Positions 10,564 to 19,444 of a DNA stretch of 64,000 bases are shown piece by piece; positions within the stretch are counted from its first letter, which is position 1; each line of letters begins with the position of its first letter. The notes under the pieces were generated by a model. The model did no database searches and was not told where the DNA came from. It saw only the letters and a list, made by a program, of their open reading frames with translations. Source of the stretch: Eumeta japonica (Eukaryota; Arthropoda; Insecta; Lepidoptera; Psychidae); contig BGZK01000153.1 of the NCBI GenBank assembly GCA_005406025.1, positions 434,001 to 498,000 on the forward strand, written 5' to 3'. The translations under genes and the position numbers were made by a program.

Positions 10564-11095
10564 ATAAAATGTGCACTTGAGAGAAAATATACATAAAGGC
10601 CTTCAGAATAAATTCGTTCACGTTGTGCATCGACCGATTGCGCTCTCAATCCCGATCGCTATCCCGTTCTCGATTCTAGTCCCAATTCTGCTCCCTGTGC
10701 CGATTCGTCTCACACTCGATTACGATCGGGGTCGCATTTTGGATTCCGAACACGCTCTTGATCTAAGTAGATCCCGTTTCTGGTCGCTTAATGTCCCCGC
10801 GCTGAATGTGATAAGGCATGGTGGTGTACCGCACGGAGGATGGGCTATTAATGTGGTATGCGTTTTAGAGGAATCTAGTTAATTAATGTTCACTATCTGA
10901 TAAGATAGAGTAGGATGCTGAATATTTAAAGCTGTCGTGTCGCGGGAACTATGAATTCATAAATAAAATAGAAGAATACATGTAATAAACGATAAAGTAT
11001 GAATTTTAAACACATGTAAGCTAGCAAGGCATCGTAAGGAAATGTCAAAACATCAGTATCTGATCGTCGAGTCAAGTCTTAATTAGAGTTTAAAA
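10564..11095 (+). repeat. Long interspersed repeat, copy 1 (pair with 55090-56060)
   Basis: Blocks shared in order with the second copy: 'ctcaatcccgatcgctatcccgttct', 'ttcgtctcac', 'ttgatctaagtagat', 'gctgaat(g/a)tgata', 'gcacggtggtgta/gcatggtggtgta', and, some 150 bp on, 'aaaacatcagtatctgat'. The first half is pyrimidine-rich 'GATTC/GATCC' sequence that stays open by chance (10571-10882). Related short tracts occur at 17680-17890, 34905-35161, 39160-39250, 42540-42700 and 58840-58960. Confidence 0.7.
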
Positions 11096-11139
11096 TATTT
11101 TTTTGGAATATTTTTTAAACTTTTTTATCTTTGTTTTTC

Positions 11140-11720
11140 AAAATATTCTTTTCACCCCTGTTTCTTAAAAAAACAACATCGACAAATGTAAACCGCATCG
11201 AAATCGGTAGGTTCGTTCGAAATATATCGTAATTGAAAAATTCGCAAAAAAGGCTTTTCAAAATCAACTGTAAAATGTTGATAAATTAATGTTTGGTACT
11301 CGATCACTTTTTTCCTTAAAACACTGTGTCGGATGCCACAAAACAAATAAAAAATTAATGAAACGTACGAAAAACGCGTTTGAAAAATTTAAAGAAACAG
11401 AGTTTTGTTTTGAAATAAATCTAAATTTTTAAACTTGTAGCGCTAAAAACATAATAAAATTTGGTTTTTTGAGCTTAAAGAGCTTTATAATTTACTGTTA
11501 GGTATAGTTTTGAAAGCTTTCACCACGACAGCAGTAAAAAATTTCAGGGATGGCATATACATAGAGTCAAACATCTTCCAAGTTTCTGGGCTCGAATGGT
11601 TCAAAAACTTACAGAAAACTATATTCTTGAATTCAAGGAGGTCAAAAATACATCAATAGTTTTAGGGATGGGTTGCAGGTTTGACTGTTTTTCACCTGTT
11701 TCTTTATTTACTTTGACCAC
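11140..11720 (+). repeat. Interspersed repeat family S, copy 1
   Basis: Marked by 'gtaaaccgcatcgaaatcggt(a)ggttcgttcgaaatat', then 'tgttgataaattaatgtttggtactcgatca' and 'agggatgg(g)ttgcaggtttgactgtttttcacc'. The same ordered phrases occur at 30235-31150, 38140-38475 and 48195-48780, and the tail at 16200-16640. Non-coding. Confidence 0.65.
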
Positions 11721-11789
11721 TACTTATACAACTGTGTGGTAGTTCACATTAAACACCTGCCTGTACGATTCCTTCAGCATCGATGAACA

Positions 11790-11880
11790 AACGGCGGAGT
11801 GATAAGGCATACGGACGGCATGAAACTATAAGGGTTTATTTTTTGCCTGTGGTTACAGAACTCTTTGAAAAAGGCGTCTC
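11790..11880 (+). repeat. Fragment of the 5162-5875 repeat family end
   Basis: 'acggacggcatgaaactataagggttt' with 'gcctgtggttacagaactctt' corresponds to the end of a lepidopteran repeat that I recall terminating 'gacgaaactataagggttccg..ggctacggaaccc'. Confidence 0.5.
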
Positions 11881-12134
11881 ATTATATTTATCTACAGCAT
11901 TTCTCATTGTACACATTATTCTGTGAAAATTTTATCATATAATTAAGCTTTTGCAGTCTATGAGATTACTTAAATTTCACTAACATTTTATTTGATAAAC
12001 AAACGGTTGCTTCTTACACTTAGAAAGACTTAGAAATTTCTTCTTGTATGAATCTCTTCATATATGATTGTTTGATTTTGATAGTGTCGTTGTTGAGTCG
12101 AAAACGAAATGATGAAACAAAAATCGAGAGGTCA
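11881..12134. other. A+T-rich non-coding stretch
   Basis: No supported feature. Confidence 0.5.
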
Positions 12135-12260
12135 AATTAATTCGTAGTGGCGGTCGCCCCGCGCGGGGCTCGTCTGCCAGGGCCCGATAGTGCCACCGCT
12201 GACGTTTCATAAATATAATGTTCTTTCCAGCCGGTTTGAAGTTATCGGCTGCTAGAGCAT
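12135..12260. promoter_or_regulatory. G+C-rich patch with a perfect 14-bp palindrome
   Basis: gccccgcgcggggc (12156-12169) is a perfect palindrome. The patch ends in cgtttcataaatata, a Hox/Cdx-like TTTATGA/ TCATAAA site. Frames open on the minus strand (12058-12288) show no domain. Confidence 0.3.
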
Positions 12261-12526
12261 TATTTGGAAGTTTGGATTTTAGATCCAATTACATCGGTAT
12301 GTAATACTTTTTCCGAAACGCGACGAGTGTTTTAGTTTGGTATTGTATTTCGTTCGGCAGTTTTCCCTCGACAAATATATGAGTGTATCCCCTATGATTT
12401 ATTCAATAAAATATAACATTTAGATAACGAATTTTGATAAGATGTGAAAAAAACAAAGGTTTTAGGCAGTTATCAATATTAACTGTAATAATATGTTATA
12501 AGCTTCCTTAACTTATACGGTATCAG

Positions 12527-13228
12527 ATGTGTAGAGACGAACTTTTTTTTATTATAGTTCCATCGTTATTTTTTTATTCTCGAAATGACTACATTCAATT
12601 TAATGCAAGCACAGTTTTTCAATCTACTTTTGTCGGTGTAATATCTGAAAGCATTTTCCTTTTTAATATTTCGACACTTCACCGATTTTACGTATGTCGG
12701 TATTTTTTCTATCATACACGAAACTACAAGGTAGCACAAACAACAGTACTATTGCCTAAAAATAGGAGCACCTATTACGACCCTATGCGACTAGGACAGC
12801 CAATTTTATACTGGTATACACCAAAGTATACTGGTATATATCAAAGTATACTGGTATACACCAAAGTATACTGGTATACACCAAAGTGTACTGGTATACA
12901 CCAAAGTGTACTGGTATATATCAAAGTATACTGGTATATATCAAAGTATACTGGTATACACCGAAGTATACTGGTATACACCGAAGTATACTGGTATACA
13001 CCGAAGTATACTGGTATACACCGAAGTATACTGGTATACACCGAAGTATACTGGTATATATCAAAGTATACTGGTATACACCAAAGTATACTGGTATACA
13101 CCAAAGTATACTGGTATACACCAAAGTATACTGGTATACACCAAAGTATACTGGTATACACCAAAGTATACTGGTATACACCAAAGTATACTGGTATATA
13201 TCAAAGTATACTAATATATTCCAAATGA
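12527..13228 (+). other. Long open frame through satellite DNA (probably not a gene)
   Basis: This is the longest open frame in the window (233 codons). Residues 1-90 or so come from unique A+T-rich DNA and are hydrophobic. The rest is a translation of the 20-bp satellite with a 20-residue period (YTPKYTGIHQSILVY and permutations). The satellite has no stop in any forward phase, which explains the length. No known family is recognised; I judge it non-coding. Confidence 0.15.
12811..13210 (+). repeat. 20-bp tandem satellite, 20 units
   Basis: The unit ctggtatacaccaaagtata repeats 20 times without an indel. Three unit types differ at two positions: caccaaa (A), tatcaaa (T) and caccgaa (G). The order from 12811 is A T A A' A' T T G G G G G T A A A A A A T, where A' has gtgta. 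A degenerate unit follows to 13230. The blocks of identical units point to recent local amplification. Each unit carries two GTATAC palindromes two bases apart. Confidence 0.97.
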
Positions 13229-13230
13229 TA

Positions 13231-14087
13231 TATACTAATGAGCGGGGACCCCATTATACGTAAATACCACTAGCTGACGAGTCAAGTAGATCCTTTCGAG
13301 AACCAAAGACAGTTTATTTACACTTTCCTACGGAGCGACGTGAATTTTTTAAAGAAAAATGATTGTTTTTTTCTGTTATACGAGGATTTTCCCATTTTTC
13401 GGTGTAATATATATCGCGGAAGTTTATTTTTACACCCATCAGATTCATCATGAGACATTTTACTAAAACAACCATTGTAAATATATAAGTTCAAAATAAA
13501 TCTACATAAGGTTATTCACCTATAAAGTCTCTTTTTCTCAAACCGCTGGTCATACAGATATTATTTTCATGAGATAGACATACGGTCGATATTAGATATC
13601 CCTATGAAAAAAAAAATATTCAATATCTCTGTGGTCACAGATTATTTCCTGTTAGAGATACAATCCGCAACTCCCAGCTCTTACGTAATTCAATCAATTA
13701 CAGCCACTCAAGGGACGCTGTAAGTTAGTGCGTAAACGTATGTGACCCTTCGAAATACGATGAAGTTTAGTGTTACTTGCAATGTAAGTGCATGTTTGAA
13801 TAATTTATAGCATCAACATTAGATCGCCTATACGTGTATATAGTATACCTAGCTTCATAATTACATCGGTCCTTATGATAAAAAAACCAGTGTATATATG
13901 TATCACATGATATATAAAACGTAATAAAAAATTTGCAGTGCCATTGTTTGCATGAATACCCAACGGAAAACATAAGCCTTAAAGCTTAATATAATCAGGA
14001 CCTGCGTTTGCTTCTTCGACGGTTATTTGTAGCTCATTTTTCTGAATCAATTAAACGAAAGACAGACTTATATTTGTTTAGAGGTAG
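13231..14087. other. A+T-rich non-coding stretch
   Basis: No supported feature. Confidence 0.5.
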
Positions 14088-14110
14088 ATATATATATATA
14101 TATATATATA
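14088..14110. repeat. (AT)n microsatellite
   Basis: Uninterrupted TA run directly beside the hairpin at 14112-14174. Confidence 0.9.
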
Positions 14111-14111
14111 C

Positions 14112-14174
14112 GGTAAGATGAGTCAATCACAACCATAATATCGTATATTATGGTCGTAGTTGATTCACCTTACC
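14112..14174. mobile_element. 63-bp imperfect palindrome, probable mini-MITE
   Basis: ggtaagatgagtcaatcaca... pairs with ...tgattcaccttacc over about 30 bp per arm with a few mismatches and almost no loop. It sits against a TA microsatellite, a typical landing site for TA-targeting elements. 'ggtaagatga' termini are known in small insect palindromic elements, but I do not assign a family. Confidence 0.6.
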
Positions 14175-14667
14175 CTTAAAATTTAGTAACGAATAATTTT
14201 TATTTAAATGTTCATTTTGCAGCGCTTTAATGAATGCACTTCATCAAAAATTTTAGTAAAGGGCTTTCTATAAAGCTTCTACATGCGAGCAAAGCAAAGT
14301 AAGTGCATAATTTGATATGACAAATGAATAGATTTGTTATGAGAAAACAGAAAAACCACTTTTTTTATAATTCTTAAATGTTAAGGGTATTAAAAAAAGA
14401 TATTAAAGAAAATATAAGAAAATTAATTATTTTTGGTTAATTTTTTAATTAAATTAAATTTATTTTGACTGGATTTTAATTTAGATTTTTTTATTAAAAT
14501 TTTAAATAAATTTAACCAAAAATTCGGAAAAATACTAAATAATTTAAGAAATGTGTACCAAAACTTAAATAAAATTCGTAAGTTATTATGGTCCCAAGAA
14601 AAATGAAAAAAGAAAATAGTTGTAAAAAAGAAAATATGTACAAAATGCGTAGTTAAGTTCGTCGAAG
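14175..14667. other. Very A-rich tract
   Basis: 14330-14640 is nearly all A and T, with repeated aaattaaatt/aaaaagaaaa strings. No coding or other signal. Confidence 0.5.
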
Positions 14668-14911
14668 ACTATACAGTGTTACATTGGGGACGGATCAACG
14701 TAGGGCATCGTGGTAGGTGATCCCAATATCCGTCGAATGGACTCTCATGTATGTTTGCCGATTTTGGATAGTTTCAATGTTATTTGCATTGAACTATTTT
14801 TTGGTATATGTTCCGATTTGTCAACTAATTACGTAGCTACGACGAACCTAAGAGTTCTATGTTGCAGAGTTCTAGATTGCAAATTTTTTTAGGAACATAT
14901 CTGCATCATTG

Positions 14912-14945
14912 GTCTATTTTAATAAATATATATATTAAAATAGAC
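14912..14945. repeat. 13-bp-stem hairpin at the inner edge of the left fold-back arm
   Basis: gtctattttaata (14912-14924) and its reverse complement (14933-14945) flank an 8-nt AT loop. Confidence 0.6.
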
Positions 14946-15145
14946 AAATTTAAATTTAAGTATTGAATTTGTTGCAATCCACTATGACGTTCTACTTGTT
15001 CTCTATACAATCTTGTAATTAATCGGGCCTTTCCTTTTGAAACGCCATAAAAGTAATGCATCTGTGCATATTTGAGTGGTGATTAAACCAAAATGTATAT
15101 TTCATAACAGCAAAAACACAGCGAGTTCAATCGATAAGCAAAACG

Positions 15146-15185
15146 AACAATACTTCGCATTAACTAGTTAATGCGAAGTATTGTT
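15146..15185. repeat. Perfect 40-bp palindrome
   Basis: The half-site AACAATACTTCGCATTAACT is followed immediately by its exact reverse complement, with no spacer and no mismatch. A cruciform with no loop-forming spacer could be extruded. Confidence 0.97.
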
Positions 15186-16013
15186 ATTCCAAATGTCATA
15201 GATCCAAAACAAGGAACAAATCATTATTCGTGAAACAAGCTAAATTCGTAGACAATAAACACAAAACACAAAGGAGTACAGTAGACGCAAGCGCAGACGA
15301 CAGACGACAAACGTACAAACGAAATTGTTTCACAACATGGCTGCGCTGTGACCGATCGAGACCTGGCTAAAGAGAGATAACTGTACATTTAGCAAATTTG
15401 TCTGTATTCAATGCTCGTTGCCAACGTCGCATTCAAAATGGATGCTGCTATTAATACAACCCAATGAAGTTCACTGAATTTATTAAAGAATACTTGGAAC
15501 AAAAAAATAATATTATGATTTAGTTCCTTTATCATGTTTTAGACATTTTTATTGTGAATCCATCTAAGTAGCTGATTAAAATTAATAGTTTAAGTTGCAA
15601 ACAAAGTAGAGATGTTTTAAGACACAAAGTTAAATTATCTTATTTTTATCAACTAAAGCCTTACAAAACTGAAAAAAGTCCGATAAAATTTTCTTCGTTT
15701 TTTTTTAATACCGATGAAACTCGAAAAATAAATATATATTTATTGAAATAGACCAATGATTCAGATATATTCCTAAAAAAGTTTGCAATCTAGAACTCTT
15801 AGGTTCGTTATGACTACGTAATTAGTTGACAAATCGAAACATATGCTAAAAAATAATTAAATGCAAATAACATTAAAACTATCCAAAATCAACAAACATA
15901 CATGAGGTCCAATCGATGGATAATGGAGTCACCTACCACCCTGTCTACCTTGATTTGTCTCTAATGTATCACCTTATACTATAATGGGATGTTTTATAGA
16001 ACGAGACCCTTTT

Positions 16014-16047
16014 AACGCGAGTCCGACTCGCTCTTGGCCGGTTTTTA
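16014..16047 (+). repeat. Lepidopteran repeat tag '..ccgactcgctcttggccgg'
   Basis: 'acgcgagtccgactcgctcttggccggttttt' is a hallmark end of a repeat that I recall from many lepidopteran genomes. It directly follows the right fold-back arm. Confidence 0.65.
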
Positions 16048-16199
16048 CGTTGTGACTGGGAAAAATGCCTTGCCGGGTAGACAAATGTTAACTAATTGTA
16101 ATGCTCAACTAGATGCGTTTTGGTCTAAAATTCATTTTGATTAACAAATTAATGACAGATTATTAAAATTTTATACATAATATTTTCTTTTCGAAACAT

Positions 16200-16640
16200 A
16201 TTAGCTATGTTACTTTAAAAATGTCTACTGTTGATATAAATTGAAAACTGCAAAAATGTAGAAAATGTGGTAAAAATATTTCCCTTTATGAAAATTGGAA
16301 GATGTTCCTAAATCGGACCATTTTCCGAGAGATTTGCGCGCGTGTGTGTGTGTTTGTGGGTGTATCTTCGCGTGTTTGAGTGTGTGTTTGCATGCATACA
16401 TGGGTGTTTGTGTGTATGTAAACCTTTCATAACTTTTGAACGGATAAACCAATCGAAATGTAGTTTGCGACAAAGTGGTCCACTCAACTTAGATTTCCTG
16501 AAAATTTGTAGCAATTCCGTAGACTTTGAGAAATTCCGAAAACAAGATTAAAAAAAAAGATTCAATAAATATAATAGTGAAAAGTTTTAGGAATAGCCTG
16601 CAGGCTCGACCGTTTATCATTTTTTTTTTTGTTTTGATGT
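16200..16640 (+). repeat. Interspersed repeat family S, copy with GT-rich core
   Basis: A (GT)-rich block (16337-16420) is followed by 'gtatgtaaacctttcataacttttgaacgg', 'ccactcaacttagatttcctgaaaatttg' and, at the end, 'aggaatagcctgcaggctcgaccgttt'. The same order is seen at 48360-48560, with the first phrase differing by a few bases. Frames over the GT block on both strands are low-complexity artefacts. Confidence 0.7.
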
Positions 16641-17480
16641 TTTTATAAATTTAATTAGGAACTATAAACAGTATTTTTAACGCTTAGCGCTTAAAAATTA
16701 AGTTTGGGGATGCAGATTTTATACACGTGAAGCCGATAAAATTATCTTCAAAATTTCTTCTGTACTTGAGTACCACAGAAGTAGCGCATTTTAAGTGGGA
16801 TTTATTTTTATAACGATTTTTGTATTTGAATATCTACACATGCTAACCACAATTCTCATATTTTTAAGATATATTTTATTATAGTATAACTTAAAATATG
16901 TGCAGGTGACATATTATATTACATTTTTTTGTTATTCGTTAATAGAATTATCACCCATAGATTAAATTTCGATTAACAAAGACAAATTAAAGTCTACGCA
17001 CCATAAAACGAAAATAATGATTATGCTCCTTATTACCTTTAAATTCTTCCTGTCTACGAACATTACGCCAAGAGGAAATCGCTTTTACTCATTATTGCAT
17101 ACCTACACGTATAGGACCAGTACTACTAGAAAGTGCAGTAAGGGCAGCCACCCTTATTATCTACCTGCAACGTCACTTCCGCTCGGCAACCCCGCACCCT
17201 ATTTCCTACCCTAAGCTTTAAGCTTTCGCCACAACTGTTGTTCGACGTTTAGAAGCTCCCTGTAAGCCCTCGGTGTATTGATTTAGCTATTTAGTATGTT
17301 TGATCTTGCTATTTAGTAAAGTGCTTTGACGTATATTAGCAATATTGTGAGAAAAGAAGGAAGGAAATATTTCGCTATTGGCGGAAGTACTCGGAAGTGT
17401 TATTGGTGAAAAAAAATTCTATGAAACTGCAAAAAAAATCTATATAAAATACATATCAAAATAAAAAGTATGAGGCTCGA
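16641..17480. other. A+T-rich non-coding stretch
   Basis: No supported feature. A 65-codon frame (17017-17214) has no recognisable domain. Confidence 0.45.
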
Positions 17481-17534
17481 TAAAACATTAATACAAAATT
17501 AATTTCAACAAATTAATTTTGTATTAATGTTTTA
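17481..17534. repeat. Perfect 25-bp-stem hairpin, 4-nt loop
   Basis: taaaacattaatacaaaatt (17481-17500) plus aattt pairs exactly with 17510-17534. The loop is caac (17506-17509). Confidence 0.95.
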
Positions 17535-17679
17535 AAAAAATTAAATACAATTCATAATGGTATACAATTTGTTTCGTCACATTATATTCTCATTTAAATA
17601 GCTTTCACCTTAGTTATCGCACGTGTGGACGTAGATTGAATTCTTTAATCTTTTGTATAGACAGATCACACTGTCAACT

Positions 17680-18150
17680 ATTTCGATTCTGTCAACGATA
17701 TCTGTACCGATCCTGGTCCCCGGTCGATTTCGGTTTTAGTCGCGATCGAGACCGGATTTTTACTTCGATTTAATCCCGATGAAATTATGCCAGAGCGACC
17801 CATACTCTTACATCAAAAACACTATTTTTTATTATGAAACGATCTTGATGATGCCCTTGATCATGATCCCGGTCACGCTCGTCATTCTAAGTCTAGACAG
17901 ATGTTAAACTTGACTATCCGTTGAACATTGCTATTACAAATAACCAATCTTGGTACGTAAAGGATTCCTTCTATGTTTTCGCATGGGCAGCTGCGAGTAG
18001 AATCTAGTATTTCATAGAAAAACTGTATGTTGTTCTGATGCATAAACAATGTTATTGTAAAGTTTCGTCAAAACTCATTAAGTAGTTTTTACGTGAAACA
18101 GTAACAAATATCCATCCATTCTGACAAATTATGCTCTTCTTAAATATTAC
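17680..18150. repeat. Decayed interspersed repeat (GATCC-rich, with a lepidopteran tail)
   Basis: 17680-17890 is 'gatcc/gattc/gatcg' pyrimidine-rich sequence like the 10564 repeat. 17940-18150 ends 'agtttcgtcaaaactcattaagtagtttttacgtgaaacagtaacaaatatccatcc', a tail I recall from lepidopteran repeats. Confidence 0.55.
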
Positions 18151-18269
18151 TAGGATCAATTCTGTAACGCTATAATATCTAGGCTTCTAAACTGCAATAG
18201 TCAATTCGACAATGATCGACAGTCACAATCATACATCACTCGTCGTCAACAAATACCGGTTAAAACCGA

Positions 18270-18700
18270 TCACGATCTACGCCGGCGTCTCGCTCTATAA
18301 AGTCCATTCAAAACGACACACTCACCATTCTAACGCCCGAGCGAGGCCGCACGGGGCGCCCGTTCAGCAGGCGCTAATCTATTACGTCAAAATAACTGTC
18401 TAATTAAACGCTTCCCCGCCCGGGGCATCTGTCTGAAAGTTAGCGAGCGAATTGGCTCGTTCCGACCGGCGGCACCGGCCGCCGCTGAGTTTGCGATTCC
18501 GCTTAGCAGACCGAGGGCGCCCTACACGAAGGTACGAAATCGATGCAAATGGAGTTGCGAACGGGTCGGGCCTCATAATCCGCGCTAGCCGATTGCGAAC
18601 AAACGTCCCAGCTTTCTGTGGACTTTTCTAAGTATTCATTGTAGCAACGCTCAAGGCAGGCGGAGGGTTTGACGGTTGAAACTCCATCCCTACTCGTAAT
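18270..18700. promoter_or_regulatory. Large CpG-rich island with homeodomain and octamer motifs
   Basis: About 430 bp of G+C-rich unique-looking sequence. It contains ctaatctattacgtcaaaataa (CRE-like), gtctaattaaacg (homeodomain) and the POU octamer ATGCAAAT at 18543-18550. No frame is convincing; 18212-18403 is probably incidental. A regulatory element or conserved non-coding block is inferred. Confidence 0.4.
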
Positions 18701-19442
18701 GCCTTAGCCAAATCAACGCTTCATACATATTTACTTCAATATTTTCGAGTCTTTTTTCGAATCTCCCATGTTCCTCTTTAATGTGACGTAACCGTCATTT
18801 TCGTGTCAAGAACGGCCGTTGCATAGCTTTAGCCTTAACTATACAGATCACTCATGGAAAAATGAAGCGTGTGTTCGTATTGGTATTGAAATGGTTCCAT
18901 GTAGACTTAATTTCCACATTTAATATTTACTTTGTTTATTCATACTACTCTCTATATTTTTGTAAATAAATACACAATAAAACTGTTATAACAGTTTCAT
19001 TCACCTCAAGTACAATATTTATAATAACGTTCGTCTACTCAAAACGCGTCTTAAATAATTCGAAATTCTCGATTAAATTATTGTACAGAATGATGTCTTT
19101 TTCGTGTATACACTGTTTCATTGCACGTTTAGAATGCCTTCTCCATCTACGATTAATGCGAAGAGCGGGTTGTGGTTACGACAGAGCTAATACCTCTTGG
19201 CATTCGTGTCGAGTGTGCGACCCTCTTTAAACGTGTGTTTAGACAGCACCGCCGAATAAAATGTTTCAGCATTGCAACCTACAGTGGACTCTGATTCGTG
19301 GAGATGAAGAATTAAGTATATTTTTATGGTCCAGTGTGATTATATCCCTTTGGATCACAATCAAAAACTTCTTTTTTAATAGAGCCTTATCGCATCTTTA
19401 TAAAATTATTGAATTTTTATCATGAAATTGTACTCGGTTAAA
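18701..19442. other. Mostly A+T-rich non-coding stretch
   Basis: No supported feature. 18980-18997 is a perfect 18-bp palindrome (aaactgttataacagttt). Confidence 0.5.
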
Positions 19443-19444
19443 TA

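Larger units (their letters stand above)
14668..15980. mobile_element. Fold-back structure: two inverted arms of about 255 bp
   Basis: The left arm (14668-14932) and the right arm (15730-15980, inverted) match over almost their whole length with scattered substitutions. Both carry catgtatgttt..gattttggatagttt..atgttatttgca, tgtcaactaattacgtag, gaacctaagagttcta and attggtctatt. The spacer of about 800 bp is unrelated to the arms and encloses the perfect palindrome at 15146-15185. The left arm has an insertion (tatgttgcagagttctag) that the right arm lacks. No transposase is encoded. It could be a foldback transposon or two inverted copies of one repeat. Confidence 0.75.

Noticed and set aside
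10571..10882. 103-codon plus frame as a gene
   Set aside because: It falls inside an interspersed repeat whose second copy (55090) does not keep the frame.
12811..13210. CRISPR array
   Set aside because: Units are contiguous with no unique spacers, and the context is eukaryotic.
12527..13228. 233-codon open frame as a repeat-protein gene
   Set aside because: Most of it is satellite DNA that is open in every forward phase. The N-terminal part is A+T-driven hydrophobic sequence without a family match.
16225..16551. His/Thr- or Cys/Val-rich frames around the GT repeat
   Set aside because: Low-complexity translation of (GT)n/(CA)n in a known repeat copy. The same applies at 6357-6641.
17481..17534. 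Calling the perfect hairpins microRNA genes
   Set aside because: Arms are perfectly paired with tiny loops and A+T-rich. They lack typical bulges and loop size, and match no microRNA seed that I recall.
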